Counted from the first letter of the stretch, positions 36,691-45,766 are shown. The stretch: DNA of 64,000 nt from Sphingobium vermicomposti (GCF_011762025.1 NZ_JAASQR010000002.1:496001-560000); one strand, 5' to 3'. The notes: generated from the letters alone by a model not told the origin. Numbers and translations are program-made.

Positions 36691-37086
36691 ATGGCGACGG
36701 GACGATGCCAGTGCGGCGACATACGCTATGAGGTCGAGGGTGATCCGCATCATAGCGCTTTGTGCCATTGCAGCGACTGCCGCCGCAGCGCGGGCGCGCC
36801 GATGGTTGGGTGGGCGATGTTTTCTGAGGACCAGGTCAGGGTGACGGGATCGCCGATGCATTATCAATCGTCGGCGCATGTCACGCGGCAATTTTGCGGA
36901 AGATGCGGGACGGGCCTTTTCTACACTAATCCTTCGGTATTTCCGGGAATGATTGACGTGCAGACTGCGACTTTGGACGACCAGTCGATCTATCCTCCCG
37001 CCATTCATGTCCAATGGGCCGACGCGGCTCCATGGATGGGGAAAGCGCACGATCTTCCCAAATTTGACAGATTTCCTGAGGGTTGA
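36691..37086 (+). CDS. GFA (glutathione-dependent formaldehyde-activating)/CENP-V family protein
   Basis: A 131-residue zinc protein with the family cysteine pattern: GRCQCGDIRYEVEG, ALCHCSDCRRSAGAP and FCGRCGTGLFYTNP. The family is named for an enzyme that joins formaldehyde and glutathione, but most members have no proven activity and no formaldehyde pathway genes are nearby. GGAGG lies upstream of the ATG. It is divergent from uvrD. Confidence 0.87.
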   Translation: MATGRCQCGDIRYEVEGDPHHSALCHCSDCRRSAGAPMVGWAMFSEDQVRVTGSPMHYQSSAHVTRQFCGRCGTGLFYTNPSVFPGMIDVQTATLDDQSIYPPAIHVQWADAAPWMGKAHDLPKFDRFPEG

Positions 37087-37215
37087 AGCCCCAATCGTTC
37101 ATCTGGCGGCGCATTGGACACGGTTCGTCGCCGTGACAGGAACGCCTGGATCGCCAATCCGGTTTTTCGCCCCGTCCGAAGGGATCAAGGGTGACAATAA
37201 GGAAAGGACGGCCCG

Positions 37216-37635
37216 ATGAGATCGATCATGTTTGCAGGCATTGCCATTTTGGCGTTCACCACTGGAACTGCTGGCGTTGCAATTGCGCAAGACGCTGGCG
37301 CGGCGACGGCTCAGCCCCCGGAGGCTGGGGGAACCATGCCAACCGATCCCGCTGATCCAAGCGTCAGTCCGGCGACACCATCCACGAGTGAAGACCCGAA
37401 CGCGTCGCAACCGACAGGTGCCGTCCCGCCCAGCACTGGCATGGTCCCAGCGCCCGCCGGAGTGCCGGAAAATCCAGCCGCGCCGGTCGGAAGCTCGGCC
37501 AACCCCGTGACGGTCGGTGGGAACATGACGCCGCCGCCAACGGAGGCAAAGGATTATCCGCTGTGCAGCAGGACGGTCCAGGACAGCTGCATCAATCCGA
37601 GCGAGGCGAAGAAGACGATGCGCAAGCGTCGCTGA
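37216..37635 (+). CDS. secreted low-complexity protein, unknown function
   Basis: A 139-residue protein with a signal peptide (about 1-25, ending AIAQ). Residues ~26-110 are rich in Pro, Ala, Ser, Thr and Gly and are probably disordered. The last ~30 residues are different: DYPLCSRTVQDSCINPSEAKK has two cysteines that could form a disulfide, and ends with KKTMRKRR. I think similar tails occur in other sphingomonad proteins, but I cannot name a family. The 3' end overlaps the convergent nsrR gene by 44 bases. Confidence 0.7.
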   Translation: MRSIMFAGIAILAFTTGTAGVAIAQDAGAATAQPPEAGGTMPTDPADPSVSPATPSTSEDPNASQPTGAVPPSTGMVPAPAGVPENPAAPVGSSANPVTVGGNMTPPPTEAKDYPLCSRTVQDSCINPSEAKKTMRKRR

Positions 37636-38071
37636 TCATCGGGCCGGGGACGGGTAGGGCCGCGATCAGCGCGGCCAGGCCTGCCCGGTCTCGCGCCGCA
37701 TCGGCCAAGCTATGCTGATCCAGCACGGCCAGGAAAGCGGCAACGGCGGCTCGCAATATCGACGTAAGCCCGCACGCAGTCCGCAGGACGCAGCCGCCAC
37801 AGTCGGCCATATTGAGATCCGGTTCGCTAAAGCGAATGACATCACCTAGGCTGATCTGTTCGGGCGCGCGTGCCAGGGTAAATCCCCCGCCACGTCCGCG
37901 CTGGGTATCGATGAACCCGCCTAAGCCAAGCTGGTGGACGACCTTCATCAAATGATTGCGGGAAAGGTCATAGGCGCCCGCAATCTCTCCGATGGTCGCG
38001 CGCCCGCTGGGCACCACCGCCAGATGGAGAAGGACGCGCAAAGCGTAGTCGGTATGCCGGGTCAGTTGCAT
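37592..38071 (-). CDS. nsrR: Rrf2 family regulator, NsrR-like nitric oxide sensor
   Basis: A 159-residue winged-helix repressor. The N-terminus QLTRHTDYALRVLLHLA and LSRNHLMKVVHQLGLGGFIDTQRGRGGGFTLA is characteristic of NsrR in the Rrf2 family. Cys91, Cys94 and Cys100 (DCGGCVLRTACGL) should hold a Fe-S cluster that nitric oxide destroys. Divergent to it is a globin gene, and two palindromes in the 112-base space match NsrR operators. It probably represses the globin gene, and itself, until NO is present. The C-terminal ~25 residues are variable and overlap the convergent gene. Confidence 0.9.
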   Translation of the reverse strand: MQLTRHTDYALRVLLHLAVVPSGRATIGEIAGAYDLSRNHLMKVVHQLGLGGFIDTQRGRGGGFTLARAPEQISLGDVIRFSEPDLNMADCGGCVLRTACGLTSILRAAVAAFLAVLDQHSLADAARDRAGLAALIAALPVPGPMISDACASSSSPRSD

Positions 38072-38104
38072 CGATTGTCGTTAGGCAGGCTACTTCAGCT
38101 TTAG

Positions 38105-38127
38105 AACATGTATAACGTTTACATGTT
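38105..38127. promoter_or_regulatory. NsrR-like operator 1
   Basis: A 23-bp site with perfect 8-bp inverted arms AACATGTA and TACATGTT around a 7-base centre. It has the length and arm positions of an NsrR operator and lies 34 bases upstream of the nsrR start. Confidence 0.7.
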
Positions 38128-38129
38128 AA

Positions 38130-38152
38130 AAGATGTTCCGTAAATGCATCTT
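38130..38152. promoter_or_regulatory. NsrR-like operator 2
   Basis: A 23-bp site with arms AAGATG (38130-38135) and CATCTT (38147-38152). It closely fits the known NsrR consensus AAGATGyA....TrCATCTT. It ends 31 bases before the globin start codon and is centred 25 bp from operator 1. Confidence 0.8.
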
Positions 38153-38183
38153 TATCGAGTCGATATCAAAAGGGGTGCATTTC

Positions 38184-38633
38184 ATGAACCAGCTTAGCGC
38201 CGAAACCATCGCGATCGTAAAGGCGACCGCTCCCGCACTGCGCCAGCATGGCGTTGCCATCACCACTGCCATGTATGCCCGGCTGTTTCAGGATGCGTCG
38301 ATCAAGGACATGTTCGACCAGGCCGCGCAAGCAAGCGGTGAACAGCCCAAGCGGCTGGCGGCGGCAATCCTTGGATATGCGGAAAATATCGACAAGCTGC
38401 AGGCACTGGGCGGCGCTGTCGAACGGATGGTGCAGCGGCATGTCGAAACCGGCGTGAAGCCCGAACATTATCCCAAGGTTGCTGAAGCGCTGTTGCCCGC
38501 GATCCGCGACGTTCTGGGCGAAGATATCGCGACCGATGCGGTGCTGGAAGCGTGGGGCAAGGCTTATTGGTTCCTGGCCGACATATTGATCGGCAAGGAA
38601 GCACAGGCCTATGAGGATGCAGAGGCCGCCTGA
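38184..38633 (+). CDS. single-domain globin (Hmp-like haem domain)
   Basis: A 149-residue haem protein resembling the globin half of flavohaemoglobin or Vitreoscilla haemoglobin. Expected residues are Tyr31 (B10), Gln54 (E7) and the proximal His86 (F8) in RMVQRHVETGVKPEHYPKV. The FAD/NAD reductase domain of Hmp is absent, so NO dioxygenation would need a separate reductase. The ATG at 38184 has AGGGG 9 bases upstream. Regulation by the divergent NsrR through two adjacent palindromes is strongly suggested, which argues for NO detoxification. Confidence 0.92.
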   Translation: MNQLSAETIAIVKATAPALRQHGVAITTAMYARLFQDASIKDMFDQAAQASGEQPKRLAAAILGYAENIDKLQALGGAVERMVQRHVETGVKPEHYPKVAEALLPAIRDVLGEDIATDAVLEAWGKAYWFLADILIGKEAQAYEDAEAA

Positions 38634-38646
38634 GCGCGCGAAAATA

Positions 38647-39186
38647 TCAGGTAGATGTGCGCAGAAGCGTCAACCGTGCCTTGCCGACATCGCGCACGGT
38701 ATCGGCGGTGAAACCCTTTACATCAATGTCTTCCCGCCGGTCTGTTTCAATGCTGATCCAGGTCGCGGGGCCAGTCCATCCCAGCCGTGCTAGCTTGTCG
38801 AGCGCAACCGCGCCCGCGCCGCTATTATAGGGCGGGTCCATGAAGATGAGGTCCAGTGGTCGGGGCGCGGTGCCGAGCGACAGGACGCTGCTCTGGCGAA
38901 TGTCCGGGCGGATGCCCAGGCGGTCGCCATTGGCGCGGATCGCGTCCAGCGCGGCCTTGTCCTGCTCGACGAACAGGCAAGTGGCGGCACCGCGCGACAG
39001 CGCTTCGAACCCCAGCGCGCCTGATCCAGCGAAGAAATCGCCGACGGCCAGCCCTTCAAAGGAGCCAAGGCGGCTCAGCAGCATGGAAAACAGGGTTTCG
39101 CGCGTCCGGTCCGCCGTTGGGCGGGTGGCGTCGCCCTTTGGCGCTGTCAGCGGGCGGCCTCGCCATTGGCCTGCGATTATTCTCAT
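38647..39186 (-). CDS. rsmD: 16S rRNA (guanine(966)-N(2))-methyltransferase
   Basis: Methylates G966 of 16S rRNA on the assembled 30S subunit with S-adenosylmethionine. The 179-residue protein has MRIIAGQWRGRPL, RPTADRTRETLFSML, the SAM-binding motif VGDFFAGSGALGFEALSRGA and the catalytic motif MDPPYNSG. The ATG at 39186 begins the conserved RIIAG. It is 58 bases downstream of the pseudouridine synthase gene on the same strand, a pairing often seen in alphaproteobacteria. Confidence 0.95.
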   Translation of the reverse strand: MRIIAGQWRGRPLTAPKGDATRPTADRTRETLFSMLLSRLGSFEGLAVGDFFAGSGALGFEALSRGAATCLFVEQDKAALDAIRANGDRLGIRPDIRQSSVLSLGTAPRPLDLIFMDPPYNSGAGAVALDKLARLGWTGPATWISIETDRREDIDVKGFTADTVRDVGKARLTLLRTST

Positions 39187-39244
39187 GGCGTGCGGGTCCT
39201 GAAAGAAGAATGGAAGCGGTGTGACGAACCGAGGGTGAAGGGGG

Positions 39245-40162
39245 TCAGCCCTTGGCGTTCGTCAGGCTCTTGCGGAAGAAGTTGAGGTCATGTTCCTTGA
39301 CTTCCTCGACCGCGCTGGGCGCCAGTTGGCCCAGGTTGAATGGGCCATAGCTGGTGCGGATAAGGCGGCTGACCTCCAGCCCCAGATGCTCAAGGACGCG
39401 ACGCACTTCGCGATTCTTGCCCTCGGTCAGCGTCATTTCTATCCACTGGTTGCGACCGGTGCGGCGTTCCAGATTGGCATTGATCGCGCCATAGCGCATG
39501 CCGTCAATCTCGATACCGTCGATCAGATCTTCCAGCTGCGCCTGGCTGATGTCGCCAAAGGCGCGGGCGCGATAGGTCCGGGGGACCCCGGTTGCGGGCA
39601 ATTCCATCTGCCGCTTGAACTCCCCGTCGGTGGTGAGCAGCAGCAACCCTTCGGTCGTCATGTCGAGCCGACCGATCGGCATGACGCGCGGCAGGTCGGC
39701 AGGCAGGCGGTCATAGATGGTCGCGCGCCCACGCGGGTCCCGCTCCGTCGTCAGACAGCCCGACGGCTTGTGAAACAGGAACAGTCGGGTAGCTGCGGGC
39801 TGTGCGACCGGCTTGCCGTCCACAGCGACGCCGTGCAACGAACTGAGCAAGGTCGCGGGCGTTTTGACGACCTCTCCATTCAGCGTCACCCGGCCATCTT
39901 CGATCATCCGTTCGACTTCTCGCCGGGACGCGATCCCCGCGCGGGCGAGTAATTTGGCCACGCGCTGCGGTTCGCTCTGGCCGCTGGCAGCAGCGGCGGC
40001 GCGGCCCGGATGGGGGTTGGCGGGCGTAGCGGGTCCCGTCCGAGGCTTGCGGAAAGGCGGGCGAGCAGGGCGCGAGCTTGGCTCAGGCTTGCTGCCAAAC
40101 GGACGTCTGGGGCCGCCAGATCCAGCCCGGCGGGGCGGTCCAGATTTTTTCGGCGGTTCCAC
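39245..40162 (-). CDS. rluB: rRNA pseudouridine synthase, RsuA/RluB family
   Basis: Expected to make a pseudouridine in 23S rRNA (RluB) or 16S rRNA (RsuA). The 305-residue protein begins with a basic, proline-rich, probably disordered stretch (about 1-65), then an S4 domain (RVAKLLARAGIASRREVERMIEDGRVTLNGEVV) and the catalytic domain with Asp in IGRLDMTTEGLLLLTTDG and YRARAFGDI. I choose the GTG at 40162, because AAGGAAG lies 6 bases upstream and the residues before it look non-coding; an ATG at 40213 is the alternative. RluB is preferred to RsuA by overall pattern only. Confidence 0.85.
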   Translation of the reverse strand: MEPPKKSGPPRRAGSGGPRRPFGSKPEPSSRPARPPFRKPRTGPATPANPHPGRAAAAASGQSEPQRVAKLLARAGIASRREVERMIEDGRVTLNGEVVKTPATLLSSLHGVAVDGKPVAQPAATRLFLFHKPSGCLTTERDPRGRATIYDRLPADLPRVMPIGRLDMTTEGLLLLTTDGEFKRQMELPATGVPRTYRARAFGDISQAQLEDLIDGIEIDGMRYGAINANLERRTGRNQWIEMTLTEGKNREVRRVLEHLGLEVSRLIRTSYGPFNLGQLAPSAVEEVKEHDLNFFRKSLTNAKG

Positions 40163-40379
40163 GGCTGACTTCCTTTTATCGGCAGGTGAGCATTCCCATA
40201 TCGGAAATGCCATGAAATTGACGAATCGTGCCGCGCCTTCGGCAGTGCGAGGGTCGGCTGCTTCGCTTGGCCGAAACCGGCACGACGCGCTGTGCGTTTG
40301 TCGGCTGAATGGCGTATATGGGGCAGATCGGCAAATGTTTTTCGGGCTGGTAAAGGGAGAAGCGCGGCAAGGTCGGCGG

Positions 40380-40817
40380 ATGAAGACGATCCGCAGCGTG
40401 CTGATCGTCGAAGATGAGCCGTTGGTGGCTTTCGATAATGAACATGCGCTGGAACAGGCGGGATATCATGTCGCCGCCACGGTCGAGGATTATGATCATG
40501 CGGTGAGCGTGATCGAGGATGACGAGGTAGATATCGTCATCGCGGACATCGCCCTGCACGGGGACAAGACCGGGATCGATGTGGCGCGCCATGCGCATGC
40601 AAGAGGGTTGCCAGTGCTGTTCGTTACCGGCGCATGCCCGGTCGACGCGGTCGGCATGGCTGTCGGATGCCTCTCCAAACCCTATCTGCCGCGCGACCTG
40701 ATCGCCGCCATCAATATCATCGAAGCCAGGCTGGACGGGATCGAGCCCACCCACCTGCCAACCGGCCTACGCCTGTTTGGGCAGAGCGAGGGCGGGAGCA
40801 ACGACCAGCTTTCCTGA
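40380..40817 (+). CDS. stand-alone response regulator receiver protein
   Basis: A 145-residue protein made of a single receiver domain. The acidic pocket is in VEDEP (Glu11, Asp12), the phosphorylation site is Asp56 in IADIALHGD, the switch Thr is in LFVTGAC, and the conserved Lys is in LSKPYLP. There is no output domain after residue ~120, so it probably works by protein contact or phosphate relay. The ATG at 40380 is chosen; earlier in-frame starts add unlike sequence. No kinase gene is adjacent. Confidence 0.87.
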   Translation: MKTIRSVLIVEDEPLVAFDNEHALEQAGYHVAATVEDYDHAVSVIEDDEVDIVIADIALHGDKTGIDVARHAHARGLPVLFVTGACPVDAVGMAVGCLSKPYLPRDLIAAINIIEARLDGIEPTHLPTGLRLFGQSEGGSNDQLS

Positions 40818-40912
40818 CACGGGCGTCAGGAATGCGCGGCCAGCGGGTTGTTTCGGCAGCATTTGTCCATATGGTGGCGCCCGATACGCATTATCGGGGA
40901 GCGCGCATATTC

Positions 40913-42238
40913 ATGACTGACATCGCCACGGGCACTGGAAGCTGGGTCGATGCAGTCAAACCCTATGTAGAAAAGGCACCTCTCGCCGCGCTGTTCCTGG
41001 GCATTTCGTCGGGCTTTCCGTTCGCGATGATCGGGGCCAACCTGGCTTCCCGCTTGGCGCAGGACGGCATCGACAAGAGGAGCGTGACCGCGTTCAGCCT
41101 GGTGCTGCTCGCCTATAATCTCAAATGGCTGTGGGCCTGGGTCGTCGAAGGGGTGAAGCTGCCCCTGCTGCACCGCCTGGGGCAACGTGTGTCTTGGATG
41201 CTGCTGGCCGGGGTGCTGGTGATGGCCGCCGTCATCAACCTGGCGGTGGTGGACCCGTCGTCTGACATCATGGCGACCGTGCGAGCGGCGATCCTGCTGG
41301 GCATTGCTGGCGCGACATTCGACATCATCATCGATGGCTATCGCATCGAAATCCTGCGACCCGACCAGTTGGGCGTCGGCGCGGGCATGTCGCAATATGG
41401 CTGGCGGATCGGCGCTGCCGCAGCAGGCGCGCTCGGCCTTGTGGTGGCGCAGCATTGGGACTGGACCGCCGCCTATATCGTCTGTTCCCTGTTCGCGCTG
41501 CCCGCAATGCTGGCAGCGTTGATCGTCGGAGAACCCGAACGGCATCGTGAGATTGCATCGCGCAAGTCTGGTGGCGACCTGATCCAGGCCATCGTCGGAC
41601 CGTTCATCGACTTCTTCAAACGCCAGGGCGCTTTGCTGGTGCTGCTGTTCATCATCGTCCATAAAATTGGCGACACGCTGGCGAACCTGACTTTCCGCCT
41701 CCTGTTCAACGACCTTGGCTATAGCAATGATGAGATCGCGCTTTATGATGTGGGCGTCGGATTCTGGGCGTTGCTGGCGGGCATATTCGTGGGCGGCATT
41801 CTCTACGCGCGGCTGGGGTTGAAACGGTCGGTGCTGATCAGCCTGGTACTGATGGCGGTGTCGAATTTCAGTTTCGCCGCGCTGGCGGCTGCGGGCAAGA
41901 GCAACCTGGGCATGGCGGGCGCGATCGGCTTTGAAAATTTCGCCAGCGGCATCGGGGGCGTCGCCGTGGTCGCCTATTTCTCCGCGCTGTGCGACTTGCG
42001 TTTCACGGCGGCGCAATATGCGATGATCTCCGCCGCTGCCAGCATCGTTGGCCGTTTCCTGACGGGAACGTCGGCCGGAACGCTGATCGAGCGGTTCGGC
42101 TATGTCGATTTCTACCTGCTGACGACGGTGCTGGCGATGCCGGGCATCATTCTGTTCTGGCTGATGATGCGCGCCGGACTGGTGGATGCCAGCATCGGCA
42201 GCGCAGCCACCGATAAAGGCAATCAACCCGCCGCGTAG
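40913..42238 (+). CDS. ampG: AmpG-like MFS permease
   Basis: A 441-residue inner-membrane protein with about twelve hydrophobic helices. LAALFLGISSGFPFAMIGANLASRLAQDGIDKRSVTAFSLVLLAYNLKWLWAW near the N-terminus and FDIIIDGYRIEIL match the AmpG family. AmpG imports anhydro-muropeptides for cell-wall recycling, and in other bacteria this also feeds beta-lactamase induction. The beta-lactamase here is class A without an AmpR gene beside it, so no such link can be claimed. The ATG at 40913 is used. Its end overlaps the convergent DUF6628-like gene by 16 bases. Confidence 0.82.
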   Translation: MTDIATGTGSWVDAVKPYVEKAPLAALFLGISSGFPFAMIGANLASRLAQDGIDKRSVTAFSLVLLAYNLKWLWAWVVEGVKLPLLHRLGQRVSWMLLAGVLVMAAVINLAVVDPSSDIMATVRAAILLGIAGATFDIIIDGYRIEILRPDQLGVGAGMSQYGWRIGAAAAGALGLVVAQHWDWTAAYIVCSLFALPAMLAALIVGEPERHREIASRKSGGDLIQAIVGPFIDFFKRQGALLVLLFIIVHKIGDTLANLTFRLLFNDLGYSNDEIALYDVGVGFWALLAGIFVGGILYARLGLKRSVLISLVLMAVSNFSFAALAAAGKSNLGMAGAIGFENFASGIGGVAVVAYFSALCDLRFTAAQYAMISAAASIVGRFLTGTSAGTLIERFGYVDFYLLTTVLAMPGIILFWLMMRAGLVDASIGSAATDKGNQPAA

Positions 42239-42663
42239 AGGTCAAGCGGGCGTCCCAGGTCATTATGCGCCTGGGCGACCGCCTGAAGGCAGGTGAGCGC
42301 GCCCAGAGCATTGTCGTTGCCCAGCAGGGTTGCAACCTGATCATAGGCAATGCGCGGGTCCTGAAGCGACGTGCCGATGGCCTGCATCAACACACCTTCG
42401 TCGGCGGTCATGCGCGCGCAACAGCAGGGCGCGACCAATATCTTGCGCGTGGCCGACCGCGCCAGTTCCAGCATCATGGCGCGCATGAGGATAAGGGGGC
42501 GGCGATAGCTGCGTCCGAATGCACCGATCATCGCGTTGGCGGCATGGGCGTCATTCACCCCAGCCGTAGCCATGCGGCGCAGGATATAGAGGAAGAGGCG
42601 ATTGCCATAGCCGCCCGGAATGGGGCGGGGCAGGTCGATGTGCGAAGTCTCTCCATGAGCCAT
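42223..42663 (-). CDS. DUF6628-like protein
   Basis: A 146-residue soluble protein. The pattern RLFLYILRRMATAGVNDAHAANAMIGAFGRSYRRPLILMRAMMLELARSATRKILVAPCCCARMTADE, with its CCC triplet, fits what I remember of DUF6628, a sphingomonad family of unknown function. It lies 67 bases downstream of folC on the same strand and overlaps the convergent ampG end by 16 bases. Confidence 0.7.
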   Translation of the reverse strand: MAHGETSHIDLPRPIPGGYGNRLFLYILRRMATAGVNDAHAANAMIGAFGRSYRRPLILMRAMMLELARSATRKILVAPCCCARMTADEGVLMQAIGTSLQDPRIAYDQVATLLGNDNALGALTCLQAVAQAHNDLGRPLDLYAAG

Positions 42664-42730
42664 GTGCGTGAACCTTCATCTATTATGTCGCGATGCAGGT
42701 TACGCTATTGAGAATGAATCGCAAGTCCAT

Positions 42731-44056
42731 TCAGTCAGGATTTTGTCCATTCAGACGCAAAATTTCTCCCGCAAGGTAGAGTGACCCGGCGATCAACAAC
42801 CGTGGCGCACCGCCTGCCGATTGCGTGGCGACGGCGGCAATGGCTTGGACGGGAGAGTCATGGGCGGTGCATCCAATACCCCATTGCGCGGCCACGGTGG
42901 CGAATCGGTCGGCTGAATGGTGATCGTGGCCGGGGACGGGCAGGGCGTGGATATGGGCAATGCGGCCAGCAAAAGGCGCGAGATACGCCTCCAGGTCCTT
43001 GTTCGCGAGCATGCCGATGATCAGGTGCAACCGCTGGTCGCCTAACCGTTCGGCGGTGAAAAAGGCGCTGATCGCTTCTCCAGCGGCGGCATTGTGACCG
43101 CCGTCCAGCCACACTTCGCTTCCTGGCGGCAGCGGGGCGAGGAGCGGGCCGTTGTCCAGATGCTGAAGCCGCGCGGGCCAATGCGCCCATAGGGGGGCCG
43201 CCTTGATCGCGGATTCGCTGATCGGGACGGCGCCCTGATGGCGCAGCATGGCGAAAGCAAGCGCCGCATTCTGTACCTGATGCGCGCCCGGCAGACGGGG
43301 AAGCGGCGTGTCGATGCGGCCCTGTTCGTCGCGATAGTGAAGGCGATCCCGATAGGCTGCGGCGTCCCAGACGCCACCCATCGGCAGCCAGGTCGCGCCA
43401 ACCCGGTCAACCGTGCCGCGTATGACCGGGGTAAGCCGTTCGGGATAGCGATGAGTCACCAGCGGAACGCCCGGCTTTGCTATGCCAGCCTTTTCCGCGG
43501 CGATGGCGGTCAGGCTGTTCCCCAGGAAGGCCTGATGATCGATGCCGAGCTGGGCAATGCCGCAGATGGCGGGTTGGGCGATGACGTTTGTCGCGTCGAG
43601 CCGTCCACCCAGGCCGACTTCAACGATACAGGCATCGGCGGGATGTTCGGCAAAGGCGAGGAAGGCGGCGGCGGTCGTGACCTCGAAGAAGCTGGCACCG
43701 ATCCCCTCCGCCACGTCGAGGACGCGGGAGAGATACAGGGCAAGCGCCTCGTTGGAGATCAACCGGTCGTTCAACCGCATCCGTTCATTGAAGCGGACGA
43801 GATGGGGCGACGTGAAGACGTGCACGCTCCTGCCATCCGCTTCCAGCGCGGCGCGCAGAAAGGCGCAGGTCGATCCTTTCCCATTGGTGCCCGCGACATG
43901 GAATACTGGCGGCAAGGAACGGTGCGGATCGCCGAGCCGGTCGAGCAGGCGCGTGATGCGCTCAAGGCCCAATATGTCCGCGCCGGGGGACAGCGTTGCC
44001 AGACGGTCAAGCTGCGCCTGCACCGCTGGGTCATCGGAAACGGCGTGGTCGGCCAT
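42731..44056 (-). CDS. folC: bifunctional dihydrofolate synthase/folylpolyglutamate synthase
   Basis: Adds glutamate to dihydropteroate and to folates. The 441-residue protein has the Mur-ligase layout: ITRLLDRLGDPHRSLPPVFHVAGTNGKGSTCAFLRAALEADGRSVHVFTSPHLVRFNERMRL (P-loop in GTNGKGST), EVTTAAAFLAF, CIVEVGLGGRLDATNV and WLDGGHNAAAGEAI. It is downstream of accD by 23 bases. accD-folC is a common pair even outside trp clusters. Confidence 0.96.
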   Translation of the reverse strand: MADHAVSDDPAVQAQLDRLATLSPGADILGLERITRLLDRLGDPHRSLPPVFHVAGTNGKGSTCAFLRAALEADGRSVHVFTSPHLVRFNERMRLNDRLISNEALALYLSRVLDVAEGIGASFFEVTTAAAFLAFAEHPADACIVEVGLGGRLDATNVIAQPAICGIAQLGIDHQAFLGNSLTAIAAEKAGIAKPGVPLVTHRYPERLTPVIRGTVDRVGATWLPMGGVWDAAAYRDRLHYRDEQGRIDTPLPRLPGAHQVQNAALAFAMLRHQGAVPISESAIKAAPLWAHWPARLQHLDNGPLLAPLPPGSEVWLDGGHNAAAGEAISAFFTAERLGDQRLHLIIGMLANKDLEAYLAPFAGRIAHIHALPVPGHDHHSADRFATVAAQWGIGCTAHDSPVQAIAAVATQSAGGAPRLLIAGSLYLAGEILRLNGQNPD

Positions 44057-44079
44057 ACGCCCGGTCCTCGGCGAAGGCG

Positions 44080-44931
44080 TCAGGCGGCGGCGCGTGGGGC
44101 CAGGTAGCCAATCACCCTCGCCAGCGTGTCGCGCAATTCGCTACGGTGGACAACCATGTCCAACATGCCATGTTCCAGCAGATATTCGGCGCGCTGGAAA
44201 CCGTCCGGCAGTTTTTCGCGGATCGTGCTTTCGATGACGCGCTGCCCCGCAAAGCCGATAAGGGCGTTGGGTTCGGCGATCTGGACATCGCCGAGCATCG
44301 CATAGCTGGCGGTAACGCCACCCGTCGTCGGATCGGTCAGGACGACGATATAGGGCAGGCCTGCGGCGTGCAGCTTCTGGATCGCGACGGTCGACCGCGG
44401 CATCTGCATCAGGGACAAAATCCCTTCTTGCATGCGCGCGCCGCCCGCTGCGGTGAAGATGACATAGGGGCATTTGTGGCCAATTGCTTCGTTAATGCCC
44501 TGGATGAAGGCCGCGCCGACACCCATGCCCATGGAACCGCCCATATAGGCGAAATTCTGCACGCCCATGACCAGCGGCACATCGTCAATTGCGCCGCGCG
44601 CGTTGATCAGCGCGTCCTGATCGCCGGTCGCGGCGCGGGCAGCCTTGATCCGGTCGGGATAGCGTTTGGAGTCGCGGAACTTGAGCGGGTCCTCCTGAAC
44701 CGGCGGCGTGGGCAGCAGGATGAAACCGGCGTCCAGAATATGACCGAAACGCTCCGCCGGGCCGATCCGGCCATGATGATCGCAGCGCGGGCAGACGGAC
44801 AGATTATCCTCCCACTCCTTGATAAAGATCATCTCGGTGCAGGACGGGCATTTGTGCCACAGCGTTTCCGCCGTGGTTTCCTTCTTCGCGATGAAGGGAA
44901 TGGCCTTGCGGACGCGATTGATCCAGGTCAT
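44080..44931 (-). CDS. accD: acetyl-CoA carboxylase carboxyltransferase subunit beta
   Basis: One half of the carboxyltransferase that makes malonyl-CoA for fatty-acid synthesis. The 283-residue protein begins with the zinc ribbon (Cys28, Cys31, Cys47, Cys50) and then the crotonase-like core: [52 protein letters not shown] and [42 protein letters not shown]. Its ATG overlaps the trpA stop by 4 bases, giving coupled translation with the tryptophan genes. Confidence 0.97.
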   Translation of the reverse strand: MTWINRVRKAIPFIAKKETTAETLWHKCPSCTEMIFIKEWEDNLSVCPRCDHHGRIGPAERFGHILDAGFILLPTPPVQEDPLKFRDSKRYPDRIKAARAATGDQDALINARGAIDDVPLVMGVQNFAYMGGSMGMGVGAAFIQGINEAIGHKCPYVIFTAAGGARMQEGILSLMQMPRSTVAIQKLHAAGLPYIVVLTDPTTGGVTASYAMLGDVQIAEPNALIGFAGQRVIESTIREKLPDGFQRAEYLLEHGMLDMVVHRSELRDTLARVIGYLAPRAAA

Positions 44932-45755
44932 GCGGCGGTCTCCCGGAAATGGGGGCTATTGACGTTGAGTGCGCCGCGTAACGCCGCGACGAATTCCTGA
45001 ACAAAGGGCGCGGCGGCGTCGCCATGCGATCCGATAATGTCAACAATGGCGGACCCAACCACCACGCCATCAGCGACGCGGCCGATGGCGGCAGCCTGTT
45101 CTGCCGAACGCACGCCAAAGCCGACGGCGATAGGCAGATCGGTTGCGGCCTTGAGCCGTTTGACCGCCTCTTCGACGGCTGCCTGCGCTGCCTGCTGCTT
45201 GCCGGTGATACCAGCGACGGCGACATGATAGAGGAAACCGCTGGCACCGTTCAGCACGGCGGGCAGCCGCGCTGCATCGGTCGTGGGCGTGGCCAGGCGG
45301 ATGAGGTGGATGCCTGCCGCGCGCAGGGCGGGACCAAGTTCTGCATCTTCTTCCGGGGGAATATCGACGCAAATGACGCCATCCACGCCAGCCTGACGGC
45401 ACTGATCGGCGAACCATTCCGATCCGCGCACCAGCATGGGGTTGGCGTAACCCATCAGGATCAGCGGCGTGTGCGGATGGCGCGCGCGGAAGGTCGTGGC
45501 GAGGTGAAAGATGTCCTTCGTCTTCGTACCCGAACCCAGGCTGCGCAGGTTCGCCAGCTCGATCGCCGGGCCATCCGCCATCGGATCGGTGAAGGGCATG
45601 CCCAGTTCGATGATGTCCGCGCCACCTGAAACCAGCGCATCAAGGATGGCAGGAGTGGCGGCAACGGTGGGGTCGCCTGCGGTCACGAAAGTGATGAGGG
45701 CGGCGCGGCCTGCGCTTTTGCAGGCGGCGAAACGGGCGGCGAGGCGGTCAGTCAT
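44928..45755 (-). CDS. trpA: tryptophan synthase alpha subunit
   Basis: Cleaves indole-glycerol phosphate to indole and passes it to TrpB. The 275-residue TIM barrel has [39 protein letters not shown] (catalytic Glu in IELG), [26 protein letters not shown] and [12 protein letters not shown]. The ATG at 45755 is at the start of the conserved region. A cluster of palindromic repeats separates it from trpB, so polar effects or processing between the two are possible. Confidence 0.97.
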   Translation of the reverse strand: MTDRLAARFAACKSAGRAALITFVTAGDPTVAATPAILDALVSGGADIIELGMPFTDPMADGPAIELANLRSLGSGTKTKDIFHLATTFRARHPHTPLILMGYANPMLVRGSEWFADQCRQAGVDGVICVDIPPEEDAELGPALRAAGIHLIRLATPTTDAARLPAVLNGASGFLYHVAVAGITGKQQAAQAAVEEAVKRLKAATDLPIAVGFGVRSAEQAAAIGRVADGVVVGSAIVDIIGSHGDAAAPFVQEFVAALRGALNVNSPHFRETAA

Positions 45756-45766
45756 TAGAACCAACT

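Noticed and set aside
37592..38633. Full flavohaemoglobin (Hmp)
   Set aside because: The protein ends at about 149 residues with no FAD or NAD-binding domain and no frameshifted continuation; rsmD begins directly after on the other strand.
40826..42226. Long open frame antisense to the AmpG-like gene
   Set aside because: Its composition (very rich in Gln, His, Arg and Asp) is that of a reversed membrane-protein gene, with no motif of its own.
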